NCBI GenBank assembly: GCA_009760885.1
Contig: CM019703.1
Span: 15,109,459-15,173,458, forward strand
Reading direction: 5' to 3'
DNA: 64,000 bases
DNA from: Achatina immaculata
Lineage: Eukaryota > Mollusca > Gastropoda > Stylommatophora > Achatinidae
Positions 34,560 through 46,309 of the stretch are shown in pieces. The notes under the pieces are model-generated. The model was not told where the DNA came from. It worked only from the letters and a program-made list of their open reading frames with translations, and made no database searches. Every line of letters starts with the position of its first letter. The first letter of the stretch is position 1. A program made the translations under genes and the position numbers.

Positions 34560-35360
34560 TAGTATTATTACGGCAGAATTAAGTAGATACTTATAAATAC
34601 GAGACATAATGAGGTTGAGGGAAAGGCAGGTTAAGGAGGTACGCCCAAATTACGAACTGGGAGGATTTACTCAGAGAACAATAATTACATATGGAGACAA
34701 ACAGACGGATACTATGTAAACTGATACGACCTCGTATGGACTAATAATCCCCGACAGGTATCGCAAACACCTGATACTGGATAAGAAGAGTTTACCCACA
34801 CAAAGAAACTGAATAGACGGATTTGACGCAACAGACTTACTGACAGATGATGCATATTTGCTAATCTTAGGACGCAATTTGCACACATGAATAGTCCATC
34901 GAACCAATAAGATGACCAAGGGGAGTGGGCCGACTCATCCCGAATTCTAATCAGGGCCCCAGACAGTATGTGGTTAACCAGCTGACCAAACGAAAGATCT
35001 AGAAGTGTGTCTTATTTGACAACAGGCTTGCAATATATAAGGCAGAGAAAAAAAAAGATTAGAAACATAGGTGAACAACATTTATATATGTACAGACGTA
35101 CAGATAGAGCAAAGAGATATACAGGAGATTAGAGTTATTCACGAGTTATTGATCTAGTATTGTGTAGAGTTCGGCATTTTCGGTCACAGCTTGTGTAGAA
35201 AATATCGCTAGAGTTTGGAATTTGTGAACAACGATTATGTGCTCCAACGACGAAATCGGCGAATGTTATGTCCTATTGCATCTCATTCCAAGTGATGTTG
35301 TCAACAACAACATCTCTGTGACCTTATTTGTCAGAATTAGATCGATTCTGTCAACTTACA
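34560..35360 (+). repeat. old dispersed repeat, copy 1 (LTR-like?)
   Basis: Three blocks recur in the same order and orientation at 46310-47480: TTAGGACGCAATTTGCACAC (34869), CAATATATAAGGCAGAG (35031) and TCCAAGTGATGTTGT (35288), with GTCAGAAT beyond. The TATATAAG block could be a promoter TATA box, as in an LTR. The similarity is patchy and the ends are unclear. Confidence 0.4.
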
Positions 35361-36061
35361 AATATAATATTGTGACGTTCGAATTTACGCAGTGCATTAT
35401 ATACTGAGAAGCTCGAATTGGATACAACTGTAATGTTGAATACTATCACGTTGCACTAATCACTGGTTGTCTGTATCTTTTATACGACGTATAGTCGTTC
35501 TGGCCAAGACACCATCTTACTTTTTTACTAGGAATTAAAGCTTTACAATTATTCATCGTATTATACTCAAATCTTGGTTATACATTATGAGACGGTAGGT
35601 TCACACACATCACGGCCCCTCTGTTCTTGAAAAGGCTCCACAAATGTTACAAGATTCACTTGACCAAGTCCGCTGAATAAGTTCTCCGAATCCATTTAAT
35701 TCACTACCCCGCTAACCAAGTGTGACAGACAGACAAGATGAAAAATATGTAAAGTTTATAGAAGATTTCCTTTGATTTCATATACGAAGAAGGTAGTAGA
35801 GTCTACCGAGCAGCTAGATTATTGGGTCCAACACATTCGATACAGCGCCTATGCTAGAAAATGTTTATGAAAAAGCTGCTGTGTTAATTCTGCTCTACCC
35901 AAAAACAGTGAATGATTGTTACTTTACATTAAATGGCGTCATCATCATCAACATTAGAGGCATAGGTATCATATTGGATGTCGAGTAGATTACGTTAGCC
36001 TACTGGAAGACCTAGAGGGGACTCAATAAGGCTACTCGCGCAGGAGTTTGATGTTTCGATA
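35361..36061. other. no recognised feature
   Basis: Unique AT-rich sequence; nothing supported. Confidence 0.45.
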
Positions 36062-36341
36062 GCCTCAACCCGGGGTTTAGGCTGTTTTCACATTGACCTA
36101 CATTGCGACTGCGCATGTCTCTTGACCCTTGATCCTAATTCTAACATGCAGGCTTTGGAAAATAAAGATGTAGGATTTCTTGTAATATTGCGGGATGGAT
36201 GCGAGACAAGAAGGTGTTTACGGCTCAATGAACGACGAGTCTAACAGTTCTATGTACAAAAATATCGGTTGTGTGCACAAAAATGAGGTTCGGATACACG
36301 CAGTGTACATTATGCGAATAGCCTTAATACCGGGCTGAGGC
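36062..36341. mobile_element. probable MITE with imperfect terminal inverted repeats
   Basis: The left arm begins GCCTCAACCCGG and the right arm, in reverse complement, GCCTCAGCCCGG. Pairing continues for about 45 bp with mismatches (TTTAGGCTGTTTTCACATTG against TTAAGGCTATTCGCATAATG). The 280-bp length and absence of an ORF suit a non-autonomous DNA transposon. I see no clear target duplication. Confidence 0.45.
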
Positions 36342-36368
36342 CATCATTAAAATCCTGTCGAAATTATG

Positions 36369-36474
36369 CTTCCATAAACTGTTCAGCTCCCATAAACTTT
36401 TCAGCTCCCATAAACTATTCAGCTTCCATAGACTATTCAGCTCCCATAGACTATTCAGCTCCCATAGACTATTC
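36369..36474. repeat. 18-bp minisatellite, 6 copies
   Basis: Units CAGCTCCCATAGACTATT with AAACTTTT and TTCCATAAACTG variants. Confidence 0.92.
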
Positions 36475-36840
36475 GCAGACGTCACTAACACTGAGGACCA
36501 CGGTGATCCCTACCCCTTCGATCATCATGAAGGATGAACTCACTTTGTTATTAGAACCATCACGGGGAAGTTGAAACAGGATCTTGACCAAATCTGCTTC
36601 ACTGGCCCTGTGTCACTTGTCTCATTCCTTATCCAGGTGAATCAATTCCTTTTCCACTCTGTAAGTGTGCTAGTTCAAATACATGATTTAGCTTCTGTGT
36701 TGTTTACAAAGTAAACTTAAATACAACATTTTACTTGCCTTTACCAGTCTTTTTTTTTTACTTTCCATTTCCACTTTTCTCTTCGGATTCTGATTACTGC
36801 TTGGCAGTTTCTACAATTTTCTGAACTCTACTTTGTTGTT

Positions 36841-36990
36841 CAAGACGAAGATGGCTGCAAGACATCGTTGACGATCTGGAAATGGATGCAACAGCAGCAG
36901 GCCATCTTGCTCACAACCGAGAGGCCTACAGGAGTGCTGTTTGGGAGGCAAAGTTCCGCAAGGGACATGCAAATGAATGAATGAATGAAT
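36841..36990 (+). pseudogene. LINE family A, 3'-end piece 2 (only + strand copy)
   Basis: Reads RRWLQDIVDDLEMDATAAG, LAHNREAYRSAVWEAKFRKG and ends in ATGA repeats. 5'-truncated at about 36841. Confidence 0.85.
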
Positions 36991-37273
36991 TTGTTGTTCG
37001 TTCATTTGCTTTCATTTTTCGTCCTTCATCATAACTGACTTTTATTAACATACTGACAGATGGCTCGCCATACATCAAAGAAGCAGCAAGGCATAAAAAT
37101 ATGCGCTTTGCATATACTAAATACAATTATTATGATGTGTCTGACTAATAAACCGTAGTTCAAATGCTTGGCAAAGGTAATAAATGAAATGCTTTGTCCG
37201 AGTTCGTGTAAGAACATCGGTTGGCGCTGACATAATATAGATCGTTATATTAGGTGCGTGCCGGCATGGATGT

Positions 37274-37380
37274 AGCTCATTCATTCATCTGCATGTCCCT
37301 TGCGGAACTTTGCCTCCCAAACAGCACTCCTGTAGGCCTCTCGGTTGTGAGCAAGATGCCCTGCGCTGTTGCATCCATAA
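37274..37380 (-). pseudogene. LINE family A, 3'-end piece 3
   Basis: EAYRSAVWEAKFRKG-type 3' end with an ATTC tail. It ends abruptly after GCATCCAT. The next 363 bp are foreign and family A resumes at 37744 with sequence from further upstream in the same element, so pieces 3 and 4 may be one interrupted and partly deleted copy. Confidence 0.8.
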
Positions 37381-37459
37381 TATAGTTAGATGTCATAAAA
37401 AATAGTCAGTAAATGTCGTTTTGTGATAAATGTGTGCTAACTGGCTTATGTAAATGTTA

Positions 37460-37735
<276 letters not shown>

Positions 37736-37743
37736 TAATAATC

Positions 37744-38110
37744 TAGATTATTATGACGTTTAACGTGTCCAAAATATTTAAGTTTTCTCTCTTTAATCTT
37801 CTTTACTAGCCAGCCTTCTTCAGTATTAAGTTCTTGTAGTATGGATATATTTGTTCTTTTTTTGTCCATGATATTTGAAGAACTCTTCTGTAGCATTTAC
37901 ATTCAAAGGCATTTATGTGCTTCTCAGCTGTTTTGTTAAGTGTTCAGGTCTCACAGGCATATGTTGCAATGCGAAAGATGCATGCCCTTAAACATTTTAT
38001 TTGTGTAGTTTTGTTTGTTCCTCTCCATAGATTCGTTAGTTGTTTTACTTTCTGAAGAGCGATAGATGTTCTCCTTTTTAAAAACAGGCTTTGGATAAAA
38101 GAAATGACCG
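37744..38110 (-). pseudogene. LINE family A, piece 4 (reverse transcriptase thumb region)
   Basis: Reading leftward: SIALQKVKQLTNLWRGTN, RACIFRIATYACETWTLNK, then NAFECKCYRRVLQISWT and YYKNLILKKAG. This is the segment that follows the YADD box in LINE reverse transcriptases (CETW and C-RR-L--SWT). Its downstream part ends at about 37744. Confidence 0.85.
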
Positions 38111-38317
38111 TGTCACGTCCTCTCCACGTGAAATGCAAATACTGGTATTATCATTGACTCGTCTTGCCTTCTTTACCTCCGTTACAGCTGTGACAGCATG
38201 GACCACAGAAGTACACAGAAGTTACGCAGAAGTTACACAGAAGTTATACAGAAGTTACATAGGGTAAACCAACTGAACGGGAACCCCATGTGTGCACCAA
38301 TCAACCCAATAAACATA

Positions 38318-38640
38318 ATTCATTCATTCCTTTGCTTGTCCCTTGCGGAACTTTGCCTCCCAAACAGCACTCCTGTAGGCCTCTCGGTTGTGAGCAAGAT
38401 GGCCTGCTGCTGCTGCATCCATTTCCAGATCATCAACGATGTCCTGCAGCCATCTTCGTTTCGGTCTTCCTCTTTTTCTTTTTCCCACCATGTATCCTTC
38501 CAATACGGTCCTCTCTAAAGTATCATGACGTTTAATGTGGCCAAAATATTTAAGTTTTCTCTCTTTAATCCTCTTTACTAGCCAGCCTTCTTCAATATTA
38601 AGCTCTTGTAGTATAGATATATTTGTTCTTTTTTGTGTCC
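38318..38640 (-). pseudogene. LINE family A, 3'-end piece 5 (best-preserved C-terminus)
   Basis: The frame reads ISILQELNIEEGWLVKRIKE, KLKYFGHIKRHDTLERTVLE, GYMVGKRKRGRPKRRWLQD and HNREAYRSAVWEAKFRKGQ, stopping before an ATTC tail. KYFGH--R--D and GKRKRGRPK-RW are the standard C-terminal blocks of RTE-like or jockey-like LINE polyproteins. The frame is open for the whole piece; 5'-truncated at 38640. Confidence 0.9.
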
Positions 38641-38788
38641 ACGATAATAAACATAATATGAAAAGGAAATGATAGTGACGACAGAGACTTTGAGAGTACA
38701 CTTGGGGATATAAAAGGACGGAAGAATCCTTAGAGATGAAAATAGAGCACAGCTGTCACAGTTAGAAGAAAAAGACACGATCGAGAGA

Positions 38789-38896
38789 GAGACAGATGGA
38801 AGAAAGAGACGCGACCAAGAGACAGACAGTTAGAAGAAAGAGACGCGACCAAGAGACAAACAGTTGGAAGAAAGAGACGCGACCAAGAGACGAACA
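38789..38896. repeat. 35-bp minisatellite, 3 copies
   Basis: The unit contains GAAGAAAGAGACGCGACCAA then GAGACAAACAGTTG. Confidence 0.9.
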
Positions 38897-39329
38897 ACGG
38901 ACGGACGCACTTCGGCATGTTGTTTTCCTACAATAATCTAATATACTGCTACTGATGTTAATGCTGAGATCTGAAAGATGTCGAAATAAACTATCGACGA
39001 GCAGCAGAGAAATCCGGGACTTGAGAGTGTGGACTGTTCGTTATTCGTTGCCTGCATTTGGGCTACTTTCTGTTTAAAATGGTTAGCGTTCCGGTTGTGA
39101 GTTGCTACTACCACCATCTCACCATCGCCACCACCACGCCCCTCCGTCACAGCACCATCACGGCCACAACTGTTTGCACAAAATAACGCGATATCTAAGC
39201 AGTTGTGCTGTTGTCTCTAACGACTGCTTAGATACGGCTTTTAGAGACAAGTAATGGATAGCGTATTTATACCAGCGTTGTGGTACCAATGCCGGACGAG
39301 GGCACTAACCACAAGATACAGCTAAACAA
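38897..39329. other. no recognised feature
   Basis: 39075-39170 is rich in CACCAC and CCATCA. Nothing else is seen. Confidence 0.45.
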
Positions 39330-39690
39330 TGTATATACGTGCGAAATGAGCTGGCTAAGAAAAGCAGCACACGTCAAGAAGCTAAGAAATAACAACATAG
39401 AACAATCGATAGGAACTACACCATACCTACAATATATAGAGAAACAAAGAATTAAGAGGTTTGGTCAATGAATGAGAATGAAGCACATACAGTCAACCAC
39501 GAGGGCCTTCAACCAAAGAACTACAGGACACAAATCAAGAGGAAGACCCCGAACACGAAGGATAGATGGTGTTGTAGAGACACTCATGTATTACGGCATA
39601 ACATCTCTAAGGTCACTCACATTGCCCAGAAACGTCAACTTCGTCTTCCCTCCAAACCCCGTAGTTCAAAAGGAAGGATAAAGTAAAGTA
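39330..39690 (+). pseudogene. LINE ORF2 C-terminal fragment, separate family
   Basis: MSWLRKAAHVKKLRNNNIEQ, YLQYIEKQRIKRFGQ, then after a 1-bp shift at about 39470 MRMKHIQSTTRAF, TGHKSRGRPRTRRIDGV and VNFVFPPNPVVQKEG. The blocks W-R-----LRN-TI, IE-QRIK-FGH--RM and SRGRPR-RWIDGV are typical of a LINE polyprotein C-terminus. It differs from family A and from the 29-30 kb copy. Confidence 0.85.
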
Positions 39691-39756
39691 AATAAAGTAT
39701 CAAGCAGTGAAGAGAAGACCTGGAAACAGCTGATACAGGAGAGTATATATTCTCAA

Positions 39757-40345
39757 GACATTCATTCACTCATTTGCGTGTCTCTTGCGGACCTCTGCCG
39801 CCGTGACAGTTCTCTCGTAGGCCTGTCGGTTGTGAGCAAGATGCCCTGCTGCTGATGCATCCATTTGCAGATCATTAACGATGGCTTGTTGCTGATATTC
39901 ATCGCGGTCTTTCTCCCCTTCTTTTTCCCATAATGTGCCCTTCCAAGACGGTCTTCTCTAAATTCTCACGACGTTTGACATGTCCAAAATACCAAAGTTT
40001 TCTCTTTACTCCTCTTTACTAGCCAGCCTTCTTCAATATTAAGTTCTTGTAGTATGGATATATTTGTTCTTTTTTGTGTCCATGATATTTGAAGAACTCT
40101 TCTGTAGCATTTACATTCAAAGGCATTTATGTGCTTCTCAGCTGTTTTGTTAAGTGTCCAGGTCTCACAGGCATATGTTGCGATGGAAAAGATGATTGCC
40201 CTTTAAAAAACTTATTTTTGCAATTCTGTCTGTCCCTCTCCACAGATTTTTTTAGTTATTTTATTTTTATTTATTTATTTTATTCTGAAGAGCGATAGAT
40301 GTTGTTCTTTCAGTTTCTCTCATAGTATCCCCATTATTAGTTAAG
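39757..40345 (-). pseudogene. LINE family A, piece 6 (longest)
   Basis: Spans from the ATTC tail through the GRPRRRW, KYFGH and C-RR-L blocks to beyond CETW, with many small indels and a TTTA-rich interruption at 40245-40280. Confidence 0.88.
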
Positions 40346-40705
40346 AATATTCTCAAGACATGACTCGTAAAGAACAGGTTTAATTAACGTGATATCATGT
40401 CTTCTCCATCTGTCTCTTGCGTGAAGGGAAGGGAGGAGGGGCTACACTGGAGTGTGATAATGCGCTCATGAACTTTTGGAACCAAGTCAGGTAAAAAAAA
40501 TTATATATATATATTACGATAGTTACTTGATCGCAGAGAGATTTCATAAGGGGACACGACAACAACCGACTTTGAACTGAAACTGGAAAATGTTCACTTT
40601 ATTTGTAGAAGGAATGTGAAATTAAATTGAAATTAACTACAATTTCTACTGGAAATTCTACTCGTGTTGTTAACAGGGAGCACTGAGTTCAAGCCGTTGG
40701 TGCTT
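40346..40705. other. no recognised feature
   Basis: Includes a short (TA)n at 40501-40513. Nothing coding is seen. Confidence 0.45.
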
Positions 40706-40803
40706 AAGTTTTATCGGTTACGTTTAGGTTTTGTCGGTTACGTTTAGGTTTTCTCGGCTACGTTTAGGTTTTCTCGGCTACGTTTAGGTTTTCTCGGCTA
40801 CGT
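40706..40803. repeat. 20-bp minisatellite, 5 copies
   Basis: CGGTTACGTTTAGGTTTTGT and CGGCTACGTTTAGGTTTTCT units. Confidence 0.92.
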
Positions 40804-40905
40804 AATTCCTGGTGTTGTTGCAAAGACGTTAATGTGCTAATAGTGTCTGGTCAGTCAACGATCCAGTATCAGCCAGCTGGCTGATTCGCTTATCTGGCAT
40901 GGGTC

Positions 40906-40907
40906 GG

Positions 40908-40939
<32 letters not shown>

Positions 40940-41110
40940 GTGTTTCCTACCTGTTTTAGTACTAGTATTTTTTGTGGTATACTGTCTGGTCGTAGTGTAG
41001 ACGATCTGTTCTTGGGTCGAAGAGCGTACCACCTTGGCCGGAGCGTAATCGTCGACGTGACTTGGTAGTGATTTCGGGGTTAGTGTGAGACTGATCATTT
41101 TTGCTTGCAT
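40906..41110 (-). repeat. dispersed repeat ending in (GA)n, copy 1
   Basis: Reading leftward the sequence implies TTRQYTTKNTSTKTGRKH before a (GA)n tract. The copy at 42517-42699 gives YTTRQYITENSSTKIVGRE before (GA)n. The shared block is about 70 bp and is conserved more at the implied protein level than in length, suggesting a decayed ORF end or 3' UTR of a retroelement I cannot name. Confidence 0.45.
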
Positions 41111-41827
41111 GGCATTTTTTCTGAGGCATGGCCGGGCGACGTCGTGTTCTCGTTGTGCTTATGGATGTGCTGAAATTTCCTGTATACTATTCTGATTGTT
41201 TAGTCATATTCAGCCCGTGCCCACCTCATGTGGTATAGGTTGTGTAGTGTACATTTAGTTGCGATTTAGGGTTCGTGTCAACACGTGTAGAGATGAAAAT
41301 TGTGTATGATTTCATGATGATTATTCTGCATATTAGATCAGTAACATGCATGGTTTTTAAGAATATGCTCTGTAAGTATATTGACCATATGTTTGCATCA
41401 ATACAGATTAGATCGATGTATGTCGTTGCAGCTATGGCTGCAGAGATTAAATTGCAACTGCACACATATTCGTAGTCGAGGCCGCGTGTAGGGCCCGGAG
41501 AGCTCAGTTCTTTAAGTCCTTAGTTTTCATCATTATCATGCGTTATTTTGCTTGAATTAATTGCATTGTCATTGACTGTTGATTCATATGTCCATCCAGT
41601 GCTTATCCATTAGTGATGAATAATGTTTTGATGTCATGTTGATTGTCAGTTCTAGTTTGTATGTGGTTGTTGTGGTTAAACTGTGAAATTAAAAATTGTT
41701 GTATTATTGATTTTCAGACTTAATTATTTATATTGCGTGTCATATGATTGCTGAAATGTTTGCATCCGTGAGCGGATTTATACACATTTAGCATACAGTA
41801 GGTCAAGGAAGGGGGGGACCTGGACTG
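41111..41827. other. GT-rich interval, no gene
   Basis: The opposing open frames at 41226-41475 are mutual shadows with no domain. Confidence 0.4.
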
Positions 41828-42188
41828 GTGGTCTAGTAAAGGAGTTAGACTGTCTTCTAGTACTGTAGTACAGGCTATGGGGATTGTTGGTCTAGTAGAG
41901 GAGTTAAATTGTCTTCTAATAATGTAGTACAGGTTATGGGGATTGTTGGTCTAGTAGAGGAGTTAGATTGTCTTCTAATAATGTAGTACAGGTTATGGGG
42001 ATTGTTGGTCTAGTAGAGGAGTTAGATTGTCTTCTAATAATGTAGTACAGGTTATGGGGATTGTTGGTCTAGTAGAGGAGTTAGATTGTCTTCTAATAAT
42101 GTAGTACAGGTTATGGGGATTGTTGGTCTAGTAGAGGAGTTAGATTGTCTTCTAGTCCTGTAGTACATGCTATGGGGATTGGTGGTCT
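41828..42188. repeat. 59-bp minisatellite, 6 copies
   Basis: The unit contains GGTCTAGTAGAGGAGTTAGA, TTGTCTTCTAATAATGTAGT and ACAGGTTATGGGGATTGTT. The middle four copies are nearly identical. Confidence 0.96.
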
Positions 42189-42256
42189 ATAACAATTTCA
42201 TAAAACATTCTTCTCAATACTGATAACATGTAAATTTGTATCACCAAGTTTTACAG

Positions 42257-42517
42257 TATTCTCTCTCTCTCTTTCTCTCTCTCTTTCACACACATACACA
42301 TACACACACTCTCTCTCTCACACATACACTCTCTCTCACACACACTCTCTCTCACACACACACTCTCTCACATACACTCTCTCTCACACACACACACACT
42401 CTCTCACACACACACACACTCTCTCTCACACACACACACTCTCTCACACACACACACTCTCTTTCTCTCACACACACACACTCTCTTTCTCTCACACCAC
42501 ACACACTCACACACACA

Positions 42518-42552
<35 letters not shown>

Positions 42553-42699
42553 TACGATTTTGGTGCTACTATTTTCTGTGATATATTGTCTGGTCGTGTA
42601 ACATGGATAAAACCTTTTTTTTGTTGGCAAAAACCTGAAATCTCCCATTATTTGAAACAAACCGCCAAGCCTCATCAAGAAGTATATTAACTCCCTCAA
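42257..42699 (-). repeat. (TC)n/(CA)n compound tract and dispersed repeat copy 2
   Basis: 42257-42548 alternates TCTCTC and CACACA blocks. 42517-42602 is the second copy of the YTTRQY repeat described at 40906-41110. Confidence 0.8.
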
Positions 42700-43931
42700 G
42701 ATTGAAAGGTCTTTGAGGAAGGAGACAAAACATAATAATGCTACACTTTTCCAGTCAACATGTTTGCGTATTTTTTTCAGTTTTTTTGTTGTTGTTGTGG
42801 TTATGCAATGTGATGATCTTTTCTATCGTTCTGTGCTGAAGGAGTTTAATGGCAGCAGTTGCTTCTGGAAATTTCTTTACATTACTCATCTTTAGTAGAT
42901 GATGTTTCATACTATCTTCTTTTCCTTCTATGTGCTTTCACAGTGGGGGAGCGGTCATTGATAATTCTGTAAAAATATTGTTTGAAACTGTTTTGTCTTG
43001 AATGAATCATGAATACTGTTCACTGGTCCCAGCTCAAGTTTTTGATGTTACTTGCATCTAAGTTCAGGTTTACATGAGTTTAAAAAATGTGCTCTTCTGG
43101 TCATTTTATAGCCCCAGTAGTCCATCTTTTGTGGTAATTGTAGGCCATCTGCAACTAGATTGTTAAACTAATGGGGTTGTGAGGTTTTGAGACGCTAAAT
43201 TTCTTAACTAATCAATCATTTTTTTTTAGAATTTCCTTTTTGGGCGTCTACAGCACCGGGAATCTATTTCTGTCACTTGATGCTTCCCAGCACATTCTTT
43301 TTTTTACCCGCTGTGAACCAAGAACTACGTTGCACTTAACAACCTATATTTCTTTTTTTTTTCTACTGACAGCTATGCTCGTAGTGTAATCTCGTGTGTT
43401 CTTTTTCATGGCGATTTTCCTCAAAACAATGTGACATGTAGCCATTTCTACAGCTATTTTGACTGGAAGACCACGGTTCTAAGTCCAAAACACTGCGTCG
43501 TTATCTGTTCGGCCACAGGTAATCTCAACCCCTCTCTCCTCTTCCTGTCTTCCTCTCCCCCAGGCTGACCTATTTCTGCCAAAACTGGCCAGGAAATAAG
43601 TCTCTTAACTCTGAGGTAGAGGACCGCTCTTGGAGAAACAGTAAACGATCTTCAAGATATCTCCAGATTTAGCAAGACTAATTTTCAAGTTGAGAAAGAA
43701 TAAAATGATATTAATATTTCTATTGTGAAATTCTGACAATTATTATTATTGGTATTATTATCATCCTCATTATTGTCATACCTCATTATTTTATCGATAT
43801 GGGAGGCAATCGATATATGGTATGGGAGGCAATCATGTATGTTAATGTTTGAGGGCAAATAGCCCCTTTGGTTTGTAGGCATCTTTGTACTTCCGAGGAA
43901 CAAGTCTCCATAAGCTTCGAAAACGGGCACG
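42700..43931. other. no supported gene
   Basis: Unique, T-rich. CCTCTCCCCCAG at 43551-43562 resembles a 3' splice site, but the following frame stops soon. Confidence 0.4.
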
Positions 43932-44020
43932 TGATGTTTGGGGTCTCGTGACGGCATGATGTTTGGGGTCTCGTGACGGCATGATGTTTGGGGTCTCGTG
44001 ACAGCATGATGTTTGGGCTG
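43932..44020. repeat. 25-bp minisatellite, 3.5 copies
   Basis: GATGTTTGGGGTCTCGTGAC then GGCAT. Confidence 0.93.
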
Positions 44021-44646
44021 AGTTAGTGTTCGTCTGACTGTGGTCAGTGTGATCCAGTGTGGTCGTGTGTAGCCGTTGTGGTCAACATGTGGTCTGGTTG
44101 GTATTTTCTGCAGAAATTGTCTTCTTGATGTTTTTTTTTTTTGGAAGTTGGTATGCTTCTTGGTTGTATGTTGGATTGCTATATGGCAGGGCAACTTGCC
44201 GGCATATCATTGTTTTTTGTGAGTCATTATTTTCCATTTTGATCCAGTCCATCCATTAAACGTCTTTCTGACATGTTTACGCCAAGTTGTTGAGTTGTTG
44301 TAAAGTGTATTGTGCCAACAAATAGTTGTTGCAGAGCCTGGGTTATGTCTGAGAGCTGGAGAAAGTGGTTATCTGCTTCAAGTTAACTTTCAGATGAAAG
44401 ATTGGAAGATGTTCAGAATAAGCTGGACTAAGTTGAGATTAGTTTTCGCTGCAGTTAATAGAAACACCGATACCGCTTCAATTAACTAATTCAGTTGAAT
44501 GTCCTGTGATTACTGCATCAGTTTGGTGCAAGTTTGAGGCGCATACTTCTTTATCGAGACTAGAAGAGTTTTCTTGTGACAAAATTATAAAGAAAGACGT
44601 GTCCCCGTGCAGAATGTACGAAGGTCTCATAATAAACTGTCAGTCA
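44021..44646. other. no recognised feature
   Basis: GT-rich at the left, then ordinary. No gene. Confidence 0.45.
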
Positions 44647-44745
44647 GTCAATCAGTCATTTGCATGTGTCTTGCGGAAATTTATCTCCCAACAGCTCTCC
44701 TGTGGGCCTCTCGGTTGTAACCAAGATGCCCTGCTGCTGATGCTT
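44647..44745 (-). pseudogene. LINE family A, 3'-end piece 7
   Basis: Degenerate copy of the last 100 bp (TGTCTTGCGGAAATTTATCT, GGCCTCTCGGTTGT), with small deletions; truncated a few bases before the GCATCCAT breakpoint of pieces 1 and 3. Confidence 0.75.
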
Positions 44746-45499
44746 TTCTGTTTGGGTTTCTTGGTATATTTCCAGAAGGTAGTTTATCATTGCTTTCCTT
44801 CCGGGCAGTGACTGTACTAGTCAGTAATCGTAGCCAATGTCCCTACATTGAGATCATCTGCCTACCATCATAGAATGGTAACCATAACCAACACTAACTG
44901 TCGGCTACCCTCTCATTCCATCCACCACCTGCCCCCATGGCTTCACGTAACCCTGATCGGGGTACTCCACCTTGCCCAAGGGTGTCCCTTAGACTAACGG
45001 AGGTAAGGAGGCGTCTTACTTCTCCTTTGATACGGGATACCCCTACCCCGCCAACTGTCACATGAGACAAATGAGTTCCACAGGATACGGTGCAGAAATG
45101 GGCGTATCACTAAAGCTATGGTAATGGCTTCTAGTACTACTATTAATAGTACTCTCCATTATCTAGAACTGCGAGACATGCATTATGCAGTGTGCCATGT
45201 AAAGTAAAACTAAAATAAACAAATGACAGACCGGCATAGTTTTGAACAACCCACTCGAACTTTGGTACTGAAACGGTTTATTCTCACATCATGTCGCGAT
45301 GAGTCATATGCATCAAACACGAACTGTAAAGTTATATGGACTTAGTTCGCCACAAAGTAGTAACTGTAGTATTCAGCGGTCATAATTTTCCATAATAGAA
45401 TAAGCCGTATAGTTCGGTATATGTAATTTCAATTTGTTTTGTGCTGCTTAACAGCTATTTTCATATTAGATGACTCAATGCGCGCAGTAGCTGTTGGCT
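44746..45499. other. no gene; GC-richer block at 44870-45070
   Basis: The GC-richer block has many stop codons in all frames and may be an old retroposon; not classified. Confidence 0.4.
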
Positions 45500-46070
45500 C
45501 TTTTGTTGACTAGATGTTGGTTGTTTTGTTGACTAGATGTTGGTTGTTTTGTTAACTAGATGTTGGTTGTTTTGTTGACTAGATGTTGGTTGTTTTGTTG
45601 ACTATATGTTGATTGTTGTGTTAACTATATGTTGGTTGTTTTGTTGACCAAATATCGACTTTTTTGTAGACAAGATGTTATTTGTTTTATGGACTAGAAT
45701 TTTCTGTTTTGTGGATTAGATGGTTGCTGTCTTATAGACTTGATTACAGCTTAAACTGGAAAATATTTAGGATAATTGTTGATTAAATGTTAGCTATTTA
45801 GTTGACAAGATATCAGGCTTTTGTGGAGTAGATTTTAGCTGTTTTGCTAACTAGATGTTAAAGTGGACTAGATGTTGGCTGTTGTTTTTACTAGATGTCA
45901 ATTATTTAGTGGCCTAGATGTCAGCTCTTTTGTGAAGAAGATGTCATATGTTTGTTGGACTAGATGTTAGCTGATTTGTGAAGAAGATGCCATCTGTGTG
46001 TTGGACTAGATGCTAGCTGTTTTGTGAAGAAGATGTCATCTGTTTGTTGGACTAGATGTTAGCTGTTTTA
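45500..46070. repeat. degenerate about 25-bp minisatellite with a longer secondary unit
   Basis: The left part is regular: TTGTTGACTAGATGTTGGTT then GTTTT. From about 45650 the units decay. At 45920-46068 a unit of about 50 bp (GTTTTGTGAAGAAGATGTCA, TGTTGGACTAGATGTTAGCT) has taken over. Confidence 0.88.
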
Positions 46071-46309
46071 CGGACGCGGCACAACATATTGTTGTTTAGC
46101 AGCTCCTGAATAAATTGAAACTAGCGTAGTTTTACTAGGTCACAGAGTTCTAAAAAATCGTAGAGTTGGTGAATTTCGTAAATATCAAAGTAAAGCTAGA
46201 TTTAATAAAGTATAGAAAACAAAAATTTTATAGCATGGGCTCGTAAGTAATGATTATAATTGTTGTTATTATTATTATTAATGAATATTATTATGAATAT
46301 ATTGTAGGC

